Assembly (NCBI GenBank): GCA_036337765.1
Contig: JAYZDP010000199.1
Coordinates: 1-9,502, forward strand
Direction: 5' to 3'
DNA from: JAYZDP01 sp036337765
GTDB taxonomy: Bacteria > Acidobacteriota > Thermoanaerobaculia > Multivoradales > Multivoraceae
DNA: 9,502 nucleotides
A program made the translations under genes and the position numbers. The notes below the pieces were generated by a model. It saw nothing but the letters and a program-made list of their open reading frames with translations, did not search any database and had not been told where the DNA came from. Below, piece by piece: positions 1-6,438 of the stretch (positions within the stretch are counted from its first letter, which is position 1; each line of letters begins with the position of its first letter).

Positions 1-514
1 CGAGCCGCCGAACATGGGTATCGACCACGAACCCCGACGCGATGCCGAAGGCGGTGCCGAGAACGACGTTCGCCGTCTTACGAGCCACTCCGGGAAGGCG
101 CACTAGTGCCTCGATCTCCTGCGGTACTTCACCGTCGTGACACTCGACGATCGCGCGACCCATGCCCACCAGACTCTTTGTCTTCGAGCGATAGAAGCCG
201 CTCGAGCGGATCTCTTCTTCGAGAATTTCGGGGTCGGCCTCGGCATAGTCGCGCGCGACGCGATACTTCCGGTAGAGCTCTCCGGTGATCAGATTCACCC
301 TCTTGTCGGTGGATTGCGCCGACAGAATCGTCGCCACGAGCAGCTCCAGAGCGTCGGTGTAGTCGAGCTCGCAGTCCGCGTTGGGATAGAGGCGCCCGAG
401 CTCTCGGGCAATGTCGGCAGCGCGGCAGTCGGACCGGCAAACAGGCCAGCCACGCAGACCAGCCTTACGAACTCTTGCATCGGATCTCCAGGAGGTCTTG
501 TTGGGTCGAGTCAG
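1..514 (-). CDS. nth: Endonuclease III (partial, 3' end beyond left edge; start unresolved)
   Basis: DNA base-excision repair glycosylase/AP lyase that removes oxidised pyrimidines. The reading frame contains the family signatures in order: CELDYTDALELLVATILSAQ, STDKRVN, SSGFYRSKTKSL, the helix-hairpin-helix LPGVARKTANVVLG with the catalytic lysine, and FVVDTHVRRL with the catalytic aspartate. The second glycine of the usual LPGVGRKT hairpin is alanine here. The C-terminal part, including the [4Fe-4S] cysteines, lies beyond the edge. Similarity begins near position 425. Upstream the frame stays open to a TGA at 533-535 but has no ATG, GTG or TTG. I give the CTG at 514, which overlaps the stop of the preceding CBS gene as CTGA; CTG at 457 is another option. 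A well-placed GGAG plus ATG at 480 opens the wrong frame, so a frameshift or sequence error near 425-480 is possible. Identity is very sure, start is not. Confidence 0.9.
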   Translation of the reverse strand, partial: MTRPNKTSWRSDARVRKAGLRGWPVCRSDCRAADIARELGRLYPNADCELDYTDALELLVATILSAQSTDKRVNLITGELYRKYRVARDYAEADPEILEEEIRSSGFYRSKTKSLVGMGRAIVECHDGEVPQEIEALVRLPGVARKTANVVLGTAFGIASGFVVDTHVRRL

Positions 515-1044
515 ACGCCGCCGTCCGCGTCGTCAAGGTCCGGATACCAACGAAACAACAAGCCGAGAAAATCGCGCAGCGAAAGGATGCCCTCGAACCG
601 CCCCTGCTTCGTGATCGGAAGGTGGCGAAAATCTCCGAGCGACATGCGGTTCAGCCCGAAAGCCAGGGCCGTCGAACTCTCGAGCATCTCCGGATTCGGC
701 GTCATGTAGCGGCGAACCGGCTCGTCGCCAGCCTCGGTCATCCTGCCGGCAAACTTCACCAGCACGTCGCGCTCGCTGAAGATGCCGATCACAGCTCGGC
801 CACGGCCCACGAGCACGCAGCCGATGTTGTTGTCGACCATGGTAGTCACTGCGTCGCGAACCGAGGAGTCCGGCTCGACCATGACCGCGGTCTTGGGATC
901 GAGCGACGACAGCGTCTCGTGGATCAGGCTCTCCTCGAGCGCGGTCGCGCCCTGTGGGAGGTCGAGGGCGCGAAGGTCCATCTGACACTTCGCGCACGAA
1001 TCCGCGCCGGAAATGTTGTCGTGATCGCAGGCCGGACAGATCAT
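511..1044 (-). CDS. Zinc-ribbon plus tandem CBS-domain protein
   Basis: A 177-residue predicted cytoplasmic regulatory protein. It begins with a small zinc ribbon, CPAC at residues 3-6 and CAKC at 17-20, probably binding one structural zinc ion. Two CBS domains follow, at about residues 50-100 (with GIFSERDVL) and 112-165 (FRHLPITKQGRFEGILSLRDFL). Paired CBS domains form a Bateman module that in many proteins binds AMP, ATP or other adenosyl ligands. No catalytic domain is attached, so its partner and ligand are unknown. The ATG at 1044 sits 8 bp after the stop of the upstream CBS gene, with a GAGGGGG stretch a little further upstream than ideal. Its TGA overlaps the possible CTG start of nth. 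The gene resembles its upstream neighbour in domain order and motifs, suggesting an old duplication with the zinc ribbon gained or lost in one copy. Confidence 0.9.
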   Translation of the reverse strand: MICPACDHDNISGADSCAKCQMDLRALDLPQGATALEESLIHETLSSLDPKTAVMVEPDSSVRDAVTTMVDNNIGCVLVGRGRAVIGIFSERDVLVKFAGRMTEAGDEPVRRYMTPNPEMLESSTALAFGLNRMSLGDFRHLPITKQGRFEGILSLRDFLGLLFRWYPDLDDADGGV

Positions 1045-1052
1045 GGGCGGAG

Positions 1053-1529
1053 CTACGCCCCCTCGCGGGCGCTGCCGAAACGCTCTGGATCCGGCGGCAG
1101 GTTGTAGACCGTCTCGGGGAACTGATCGGCGAGGAAGCTGACCACACGCTTGATCGACACCGTGCCCAGCAGGCGGCCCTCAGGACTCATCGCCGGGATG
1201 TGGCGAAACCCGCCCCTAAACATCCGACCGAACAGCACCGCCAGGGCCTCGTCGGTGCGCACGGTCACCGGGGCGGGCGTCATCGCCGCGCCGACTCTGT
1301 CCTCGAGGCCGAGCGTGGCATCGGCGGCGACGACCTTGCGCAGGACATCGCGCTCGGTGAAGATGCCGAGGAGGCCATCCTCCGCGTCGAGGATCAGCAG
1401 GCAGCCCACTCGCCGAGCCTGCATGAGCTCGATCGCCTGCCCGATGGTCGCCTCTGATCCGACCGAAACCGTCGGCCGGTAGCCAACGCTGCGGACGGGC
1501 TCCTGTTGCAGGTAGGGGCGAAAATCCAT
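1053..1529 (-). CDS. Tandem CBS-domain protein
   Basis: A 158-residue predicted soluble protein made almost entirely of two CBS domains, about residues 13-68 (ending GIFTERDVLRKVV) and 80-133 (FRHIPAMSPEGRLLGTVSIKRVV). It has a short tail, FPETVYNLPPDPERFG, and no enzyme or transporter domain. Such stand-alone Bateman modules usually sense adenine nucleotides and act on a partner protein; the partner is not evident here. I chose the ATG at 1529 because the core starts soon after it. A GTG at 1589 would add 20 residues (MIRSTVHARR...), and neither start has a convincing Shine-Dalgarno. It is first in a probable three-gene unit (CBS, zinc-ribbon CBS, nth), with an 8-bp gap to the next gene. A hairpin at 1537-1552 lies just ahead of the ATG. 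Confidence 0.88.
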   Translation of the reverse strand: MDFRPYLQQEPVRSVGYRPTVSVGSEATIGQAIELMQARRVGCLLILDAEDGLLGIFTERDVLRKVVAADATLGLEDRVGAAMTPAPVTVRTDEALAVLFGRMFRGGFRHIPAMSPEGRLLGTVSIKRVVSFLADQFPETVYNLPPDPERFGSAREGA

Positions 1530-1536
1530 GGTCAGT

Positions 1537-1552
1537 AAGGGCGCTAGCCCTT
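1537..1552 (-). promoter_or_regulatory. Hairpin just upstream of the first CBS start codon
   Basis: On the minus strand, AAGGGC and GCCCTT form a perfect 6-bp stem around the 4-nt loop TAGC, ending 7 nt before the ATG at 1529. If that ATG is used, the hairpin lies in the ribosome-binding region and could reduce or control initiation. If the GTG at 1589 is the true start, the sequence is coding and the hairpin may mean nothing. The repeat is seen; the function is inferred. Confidence 0.4.
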
Positions 1553-1595
1553 GTCGAACTCTCCTCGCGTGGACCGTCGAACGTATCACGAGCGA

Positions 1596-1620
1596 TTCGA
1601 GACCCTCAACGGGTCTTGAA
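1596..1620. promoter_or_regulatory. Inverted repeat between divergent transcription units
   Basis: The arms TTCGAGACCC (1596-1605) and GGGTCTTGAA (1611-1620) pair over 10 bp with one G-T wobble around the loop TCAAC. The repeat lies between the leftward CBS/nth unit and the rightward methyltransferase operon. No T-run follows on either strand, so a terminator is less likely than an operator or a leader hairpin. A TTG at 1616 that could start the methyltransferase frame lies inside the right arm. Confidence 0.45.
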
Positions 1621-1678
1621 CGCCCGGAGGCCCTACCTAGCTAGACCACCTCGGCCAGAACGCCTATCCTTGGGCGCG

Positions 1679-2374
1679 GTGATCCAAAAGCAACTTCTGG
1701 CGGTCGCCGTAGTCGCTCTGGCCTGGAGCCGGATGAGCTCGGGGCAGGAGCCGGCCGATCCACCCCCCGTATATAAGGGACGTCAGGTCGCTCACGTGAT
1801 GTCATTCAGGGGCGCGTCGTGGCTGGAGCGAGACGGCCGTGACGGCGAGGAACAGACCGCGACGCTGCTCGACAAGATGGGCCTCGAGAACGGGCAGAAC
1901 GTCGCTGACATCGGCGCGGGAAGCGGATACCACAGCCGCAAGATGGCGAGACGTATAGCGCCCGATGGAACTGTCTTCGCCGTCGATATCCAGCCCGAGA
2001 TGCTGCGCATCCTCGGACAGCTCGCCGAGCGAGAGGGCGTCACCAACATCGTTGAGGTGCAGGGGCGCGAAGACGACCCTTTCCTGCCCGAGGGCGAGAT
2101 CGACTGGGTGCTGCTAGTCGACGTCTACCACGAGATCCAGCAGCCCGAGCCGATGCTTGCCGGCATTCTCGAGTCTCTTGGCCCAGGAGGGCGTGTAGCC
2201 CTGGTGGAGTACCGCCTCGAGGGCGAGACGGCTCGCCACATCAAGACCGAGCACCGCATGTCACCGGATCAAGTCCGCTCGGAGTGGGAGCCCGCTGGGT
2301 TCGAACTCGTCGAACTGTGGGAGGAACTCCCCAGCCAGCACGTCTTCATCTTTCAGGCCCGCACCGCTCCCTGA
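1679..2374 (+). CDS. Exported SAM-dependent methyltransferase
   Basis: A predicted class I methyltransferase that would transfer a methyl group from S-adenosylmethionine to an unknown acceptor. From the GTG at 1679 it is 231 residues. The N-terminus reads (V)IQKQLLAVAVVALAWSRMSSGQEP: a lysine, a hydrophobic stretch and a possible cleavage site near residue 22, so it looks like a signal peptide. The core has motif I VADIGAGSG (about residues 75-83), an acidic residue in FAVDIQPEM (about 103) and the motif DVYHEI (about 148-153), followed by the late-strand region GGRVALVEYR. The segment VYKGRQVAHVMSFRGASWLERD before motif I is typical of a family of secreted or periplasmic predicted methyltransferases. 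Starts at TTG 1616 or 1670 cannot be excluded; none has a clear Shine-Dalgarno. It is the first gene of the plus-strand cluster, 43 bp before the dehalogenase. Confidence 0.85.
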   Translation: MIQKQLLAVAVVALAWSRMSSGQEPADPPPVYKGRQVAHVMSFRGASWLERDGRDGEEQTATLLDKMGLENGQNVADIGAGSGYHSRKMARRIAPDGTVFAVDIQPEMLRILGQLAEREGVTNIVEVQGREDDPFLPEGEIDWVLLVDVYHEIQQPEPMLAGILESLGPGGRVALVEYRLEGETARHIKTEHRMSPDQVRSEWEPAGFELVELWEELPSQHVFIFQARTAP

Positions 2375-2408
2375 CGGCGCCGTCCTCGGCGTCAATCCCT
2401 TCGTACTC

Positions 2409-2412
2409 GGAG
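2409..2412 (+). promoter_or_regulatory. Ribosome-binding site of the haloalkane dehalogenase
   Basis: GGAG lies 5 nt before the ATG at 2418 and supports this start. The resulting protein also places the HGN oxyanion-hole segment at nearly the same distance from the N-terminus as in LinB. Confidence 0.7.
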
Positions 2413-2417
2413 ATCGC

Positions 2418-3308
2418 ATGAGCACCATCGACCCCACTGACCCTCATCCACGGTGCAGCATCGACGTCCTCGACACCACGATGTCGATGGTCGACACAGG
2501 AGCGGCCGACGGACCCACCGTCGTCTTTCTGCACGGCAACCCAACCTCGTCCTACCTGTGGCGCAACATCATTCGAGAGGTCGAGGCCTCGGCCCGCTGT
2601 CTGGCCCCGGACCTCGTCGGCATGGGGCGCTCGGGCCCGAATCCGGCCGGCTCCTACCGCTTCGTTGATCATGCCCGTTACCTCGACGCGTGGTTCGACG
2701 CCGTACTGCCGAACGAGGGGATCACTCTCGTCATCCACGACTGGGGCTCGGCACTCGGCTTCCACTGGGCCCACCGCCATCCGGACCGGGTCGCGGGCCT
2801 GGTCTACATGGAGGCGATCGTCCGTCCGATGTCTTGGGACGACTGGCGAAGCGCGGCGAAAGGCGTGTTCCAGGGCATGCGCTCCGAGGCCGGCGAGGGC
2901 ATGGTGCTGGACAATAACGTGTTCGTCGAGCGCATCCTTCCCGGTAGTGTGCTGCGTAGGCTGAGCGAACAGGAGATGGAGGTCTACCGGGCGCCGTTTC
3001 TCGAGCCCGGCGAGTCGAGGCGCCCGACCCTGACCTGGCCGCGCGAGATTCCGATCGAGGGCGAGCCGCCTGACGTCGTCGAGATAGTGAGCGCCTACGC
3101 TGACTGGCTGTCGACACCCGAAAGCCCGCGCAAGCTCTTCGTCAACGCCGACCCCGGCGCGATCCTGATCGGAGCCCAGCGCGAGTTCTGCCGTAGCTGG
3201 CCTGATCAGGAAGAGATCACAGTCTCCGGCTCGCACTTCATCCAGGAAGACTCACCCGGCGAGATCGGGCGCGCAGTCGCCGAGTTCATTGCCAAAGGAG
3301 ACGGTTAG
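2418..3308 (+). CDS. Haloalkane dehalogenase, LinB/DhaA-like (alpha/beta hydrolase)
   Basis: Predicted to hydrolyse carbon-halogen bonds of haloalkanes to an alcohol, halide and a proton, without cofactor. The 296-residue length matches LinB. The complete catalytic pentad of subfamily HLD-II can be placed: Asn41 in HGNPTSSYLWRN, nucleophile Asp108 and halide-binding Trp109 in VIHDWGSALGFHWA, Glu132 in YMEAI, and His273 in HFIQEDSP. Other LinB-like stretches are NNVFVERILPG, EPGESRRPTLTWPR and FVNADPGA. A cap domain occupies roughly residues 140-225. No signal peptide is seen, so a cytoplasmic enzyme is likely. The stop codon directly abuts the start of the molybdenum hydroxylase, indicating co-transcription. 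Substrate range cannot be read from the sequence, and the natural substrate of many family members is unknown. A renilla-luciferase-type or epoxide-hydrolase relative is less likely, given the HDWG-Trp and Glu132 pattern. Confidence 0.95.
   Translation: MSTIDPTDPHPRCSIDVLDTTMSMVDTGAADGPTVVFLHGNPTSSYLWRNIIREVEASARCLAPDLVGMGRSGPNPAGSYRFVDHARYLDAWFDAVLPNEGITLVIHDWGSALGFHWAHRHPDRVAGLVYMEAIVRPMSWDDWRSAAKGVFQGMRSEAGEGMVLDNNVFVERILPGSVLRRLSEQEMEVYRAPFLEPGESRRPTLTWPREIPIEGEPPDVVEIVSAYADWLSTPESPRKLFVNADPGAILIGAQREFCRSWPDQEEITVSGSHFIQEDSPGEIGRAVAEFIAKGDG
3294..3300 (+). promoter_or_regulatory. Ribosome-binding site of the molybdenum hydroxylase
   Basis: AAAGGAG lies within the end of the dehalogenase gene, 8 nt before the ATG at 3309. 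It is a strong site and fits translational coupling of the two genes. Confidence 0.75.
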
Positions 3309-5573
3309 ATGACCAGCTACGTCGGCACCCCACGCCCGCTCATCGACGGCAAGGCGAAGGTCCTCGGCCTGACGCACTTCGGCACCGACCAGCAGTGCGC
3401 TGGCATGCTTCACGCCCGGCTCGTGGCCAGCCCCTACGCACACGCGCAGATTCTGTCGATCGACGTGGAGGCAGCGCGCTCAAGCCCGGGGGTGGTGGCG
3501 GTCTTGACCTCAGCCGACCTCCCCGCTCTCGTGCCGACGAGTCGCGGGCGACTGATGCTCGCACGAGACCGCGTCATCTTCGCCGGCCAGCCGGTCGCCA
3601 TGGTCGTCGCGAAGACCGAGTCGGAGGCAGAAGACGGCGCCGAGGCGGTGCTCGTCGATTACGAGCCGGCTCAGGCAGTCACCTCGATGGACGCAGCACT
3701 TGCCGATGGCGCACCGCTGGTGTGGCCCGACGGTCTGCCCGGAACCTCTGCCGAAGCCGGAGCGCACGGAGCCGCGGTTGGTGAAGAGCAGGAGTCGTCC
3801 GCCCCGTCGAACCTCGCCGGCCAGACCCACTTCGAGAACGGTGACGTCGACCAGGCGCTCGCCGGTGCGGATGTCGTCGTCGAGAACGACTTCGCCACTG
3901 CAGGAGTCCATCAGAGCTACCTCGAGCCACACGTGACCACCGTGGAGCCGAACCTGGTCACCGGCGGGGCCACGGTCTACCCCTCGACACAGGCGGCGTT
4001 CTTCGTGCGCCAGGAGATCGCTCACATCCTCGGCGTCGCGGAGTCCGAAGTGAATGTCGTGCCCGCGGCGATCGGAGGCGGTTTCGGCGGCAAGTTCCTG
4101 CTGCACGACCCCCTGGTTGCGCTCGCGGCGCGCAAGCTCGCACGGCCGATCCGGCTCGTGCTATCCCGTGGCGAAGAGCTCGCGGCCGGCACTCCGGCTC
4201 CGGCGACCCACATCCGGATCAAGCTCGGCGCGACGAGCGACGGCGACCTGGTAGCCTTGGACGCGGATTTCCTAATGGACGACGGTTGCTACCCGTCATC
4301 GATCACCGGGCTCGCCGGCATCCTTCTCGGCTCTCCGTACCCCCTCGAAGATTTTCGCATCCGCGCCCGCGAGGTCCTGACCTTCAAGCCCTCTGTGGGG
4401 GCCTATCGGGCACCCTGTGCCCCGCAGGTCGCTTTCGCCCTCGAACAGACTCTCGATCAGCTCGCAGAGAAGCTCGACATGGATCCGCTCGAGCTGCGGC
4501 TACGCAACGCCGCGTCACCAGGAGATCCGATGGCCCACCGCGCCCCCTGGGGCAACATGGGCATGAAGGAATGCCTCGAGACGCTCAAGCGACACCCGGC
4601 CTGGCAGGCCCGAGGCGAGGCGCGCGCCAAGGGGCGCGGGGTCGGTATCGCCATTGGCGGTTGGCCGGGCGGCACCGAGCCCGCGGCATCGAGCTGCTCG
4701 CTCCAACGCGACGGCACCTTGCACGTACACGTGGGCTCCGTCGACATCACCGGCACCACTACCAGCTTCGCGCTGCTGGCTGCCGAGACCTTCGGCCTCG
4801 ACCCGGACAAGATCCGCATCATCAGCGGTGACACCGACAACGCCCCCTATGCCGGTGCGTCGGGAGGATCGAAGACCCTCTACACTGTCGGCTCGGCAGT
4901 CGTGAACGCGGTCGACGACGCCCGCGAGCAGACCCTGAGCCTGGCCAGCGAGATGCTCGAGGCCGACGCCGCCGATCTCGAGATCGTCAACGGTAACGTG
5001 CAGGTCAAGGGCGCCCCCGACCAGGCCATTCCGCTCGCCAAGATCGCGGCACGGACGATGCGATTCCACGGCAAGCACGCGCCCGTGTGGGGCCACGGCC
5101 GCCATGCCAACAACACCCAGTCACCCGGCTTTAGCGCCCAGTTGGCGGAGGTCGAGGTCGACGCGGACACCGGCGAAGTGAGGATCCACAAGCTGATTGT
5201 GGTGCAAGATGCCGGCCGGGCGATCAACCCGGCCGCGGTCGAGGGGCAGATGCTGGGGGGCGCACTGCAGGGCGTGGGCTGGGCTCTCTACGAGGCGCTG
5301 AGCCACGACGCCGACGGCCAGCTACTGACGGGCAGCCTGATGGACTACACGGTGCCGAACATGAACCAGACTCCGGACAGCCTGGTCGCCGAGATCATCG
5401 AGATCCCCTCGGATATCGGCCCGATGGGTGCCCGTGGCGTAGGCGAGCCGCCGGTCATTCCCACCGCCGCCGCGGTCGCCAACGCTGTGACCGATGCCAC
5501 CTCGGCACGGCTGACGGAGCTGCCGATGACGCCGCCGCGGGTGCTGGCCGCGCTGTCGGGCGACGGAGCGTAA
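3309..5573 (+). CDS. Xanthine dehydrogenase-family molybdopterin-binding (large) subunit
   Basis: Catalytic subunit of a molybdenum hydroxylase, a family that oxidises aldehydes, purines, N-heterocycles or CO using water. The 754-residue length is typical. The N-terminal domain starts VGTPRPLIDGKAKVLG and has RLVASPYAHA and PGVVAVLTSADLP. The cofactor domains show IGGGFGGK (255-262), GAYRAPCAPQ (364-373), SGDTDNAPYAGASGGSKT and MGARGVGEPP with the catalytic Glu713. There is no AYxCSFR loop, so it is not a form I CO dehydrogenase. The usual GQG segment after the GSxD motif is replaced by GSVDITGTTTSF, a substitution I believe occurs in part of the family. Residues about 145-175 form a variable acidic, low-complexity insertion. 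It abuts the dehalogenase gene and lies 3 bp before the hydrolase gene. The iron-sulfur and FAD partner subunits are not next to it. Substrate unknown. Confidence 0.93.
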   Translation: MTSYVGTPRPLIDGKAKVLGLTHFGTDQQCAGMLHARLVASPYAHAQILSIDVEAARSSPGVVAVLTSADLPALVPTSRGRLMLARDRVIFAGQPVAMVVAKTESEAEDGAEAVLVDYEPAQAVTSMDAALADGAPLVWPDGLPGTSAEAGAHGAAVGEEQESSAPSNLAGQTHFENGDVDQALAGADVVVENDFATAGVHQSYLEPHVTTVEPNLVTGGATVYPSTQAAFFVRQEIAHILGVAESEVNVVPAAIGGGFGGKFLLHDPLVALAARKLARPIRLVLSRGEELAAGTPAPATHIRIKLGATSDGDLVALDADFLMDDGCYPSSITGLAGILLGSPYPLEDFRIRAREVLTFKPSVGAYRAPCAPQVAFALEQTLDQLAEKLDMDPLELRLRNAASPGDPMAHRAPWGNMGMKECLETLKRHPAWQARGEARAKGRGVGIAIGGWPGGTEPAASSCSLQRDGTLHVHVGSVDITGTTTSFALLAAETFGLDPDKIRIISGDTDNAPYAGASGGSKTLYTVGSAVVNAVDDAREQTLSLASEMLEADAADLEIVNGNVQVKGAPDQAIPLAKIAARTMRFHGKHAPVWGHGRHANNTQSPGFSAQLAEVEVDADTGEVRIHKLIVVQDAGRAINPAAVEGQMLGGALQGVGWALYEALSHDADGQLLTGSLMDYTVPNMNQTPDSLVAEIIEIPSDIGPMGARGVGEPPVIPTAAAVANAVTDATSARLTELPMTPPRVLAALSGDGA

Positions 5574-5576
5574 GCA

Positions 5577-6290
5577 GTGGCAGTCCAGGAGCTCTACTTT
5601 CGCCAGCTACTCGCGGGCGAGTCGGTGGCAAAGGTCGACCCCACCGCCGGCCAGATGCGCAACTTCATGTACCTAATCGGTGATCCGACGACACACGAGG
5701 CGGTGATCGTGGACCCCGCCTGGGACGTGGATGGTCTGATCTCCATCGCCGAGGACGACGACTACCGCATCACCGGAGCCCTCGTCACTCACTACCACCC
5801 GGACCACGTCGGAGGCGAAATGTTCGGCATGAGTGTGCAGGGAGTCGCCCGACTGCTCGAGCGCTACGCTGTCCCACTACATGTGAACAAGCACGAGGCC
5901 GAAGGCCTCAAGCGGGTCACGAGCGTATCCGACACCGACATGCAACGGGTCGACGATGGCGACGAACTGGTCCTCGGCGAGCGCAAGATCCAGTTCATCC
6001 ACACACCTGGTCACACCCCAGGCAGCCAGTGCTTCCTCGTCGATGGCCTGTTGGTGGCAGGAGACACGCTGTTCGTGCAGGGCTGCGGGCGCGTCGACTT
6101 GCCCGGCTCCGATCCCGACGCCATGTATCACTCGCTGACCGGCAAGTTGGCAAAGCTGCCCGAGAACACCATCCTCTATCCAGGCCACGACTATGGCCCG
6201 TCGCGCACCTCGACCATCGGCGACGAACTGCGCCACAACTTCTACATGCGCATGACATCGCTCGACGACTGGCACCAGCTCATGGGCTAG
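5577..6290 (+). CDS. Metallo-beta-lactamase-fold hydrolase, glyoxalase II/persulfide dioxygenase-like
   Basis: A 237-residue metalloenzyme, probably cytoplasmic. All metal-ligand motifs of the fold are present: THYHPDHVGG (His72, His74, Asp76, His77), HTPGHTPGS (His146), GDTLF (Asp163) and YPGHDYG (His204). The segment GCGRVDLPGSD after the GDT motif is typical of hydroxyacylglutathione hydrolase-like and ETHE1-like proteins. The separate C-terminal helical domain of true glyoxalase II seems missing, so a thioesterase or sulfur-metabolising relative is as likely as a real glyoxalase II. The GTG start lies 3 bp after the upstream stop, with GGAG (5565-5568) 8 nt before it. It is the last gene of the plus-strand cluster. 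A role in clearing a thioester or persulfide product of the neighbouring enzymes is only an inference from position. Confidence 0.92.
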   Translation: MAVQELYFRQLLAGESVAKVDPTAGQMRNFMYLIGDPTTHEAVIVDPAWDVDGLISIAEDDDYRITGALVTHYHPDHVGGEMFGMSVQGVARLLERYAVPLHVNKHEAEGLKRVTSVSDTDMQRVDDGDELVLGERKIQFIHTPGHTPGSQCFLVDGLLVAGDTLFVQGCGRVDLPGSDPDAMYHSLTGKLAKLPENTILYPGHDYGPSRTSTIGDELRHNFYMRMTSLDDWHQLMG

Positions 6291-6368
6291 CGGGAACCGC
6301 GGTAGTCACTGCTTCTCGCCCCGTGGAACTCGACCCGCGCTCATACCGCGGCTCCCCCTATCATTACT

Positions 6369-6404
6369 CCCTCCGGGCGGCGCTCGCCGCGCAGGCCCGG
6401 AGGG
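6369..6404. terminator. GC-rich hairpin between convergent genes, probable bidirectional terminator
   Basis: The arms CCCTCCGGGC (6369-6378) and GCCCGGAGGG (6395-6404) are perfectly complementary over 10 bp around a 16-nt GC-rich loop. The hairpin lies between the ends of the hydrolase (plus) and the receptor (minus), where a shared terminator is expected. There is no clear T-run on either side, so it is not a textbook intrinsic terminator. The rest of 6291-6438 also has a weaker long-range repeat, CCGCGGTA (6297-6304) against TACCGCGG (6344-6351), and no gene that I can support. Confidence 0.5.
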
Positions 6405-6438
6405 GATACCTTCCTAGATGTGTATCGCTCCCTAGGGG

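Noticed and set aside
475..1107. A 210-codon plus-strand frame opposite nth and the zinc-ribbon CBS gene
   Set aside because: The minus-strand proteins carry conserved motifs across the same interval; the plus-strand product resembles no family.
1768..1778. GTATATAAGGG, resembling a TATA-like promoter element
   Set aside because: It is within the methyltransferase coding sequence, encoding the conserved VYKG segment, and has no fitting -35 box or downstream start.
2373..2384. GACGGCGCCGTC palindrome at the end of the methyltransferase gene
   Set aside because: A short palindrome of a kind frequent in GC-rich DNA, with no loop or T-run, inside a likely operon where a terminator is not expected.
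2346..3236. A 296-codon open frame on the minus strand, antisense to the dehalogenase
   Set aside because: It lies almost fully opposite a gene with clear catalytic motifs, shows no recognisable domain, and is typical of antisense frames in high-GC DNA.
3510..4106. A 198-codon minus-strand frame inside the molybdenum hydroxylase gene, and a similar one at 4515-5105
   Set aside because: Both are fully embedded in a well-supported gene and their translations look like random high-GC reading frames.
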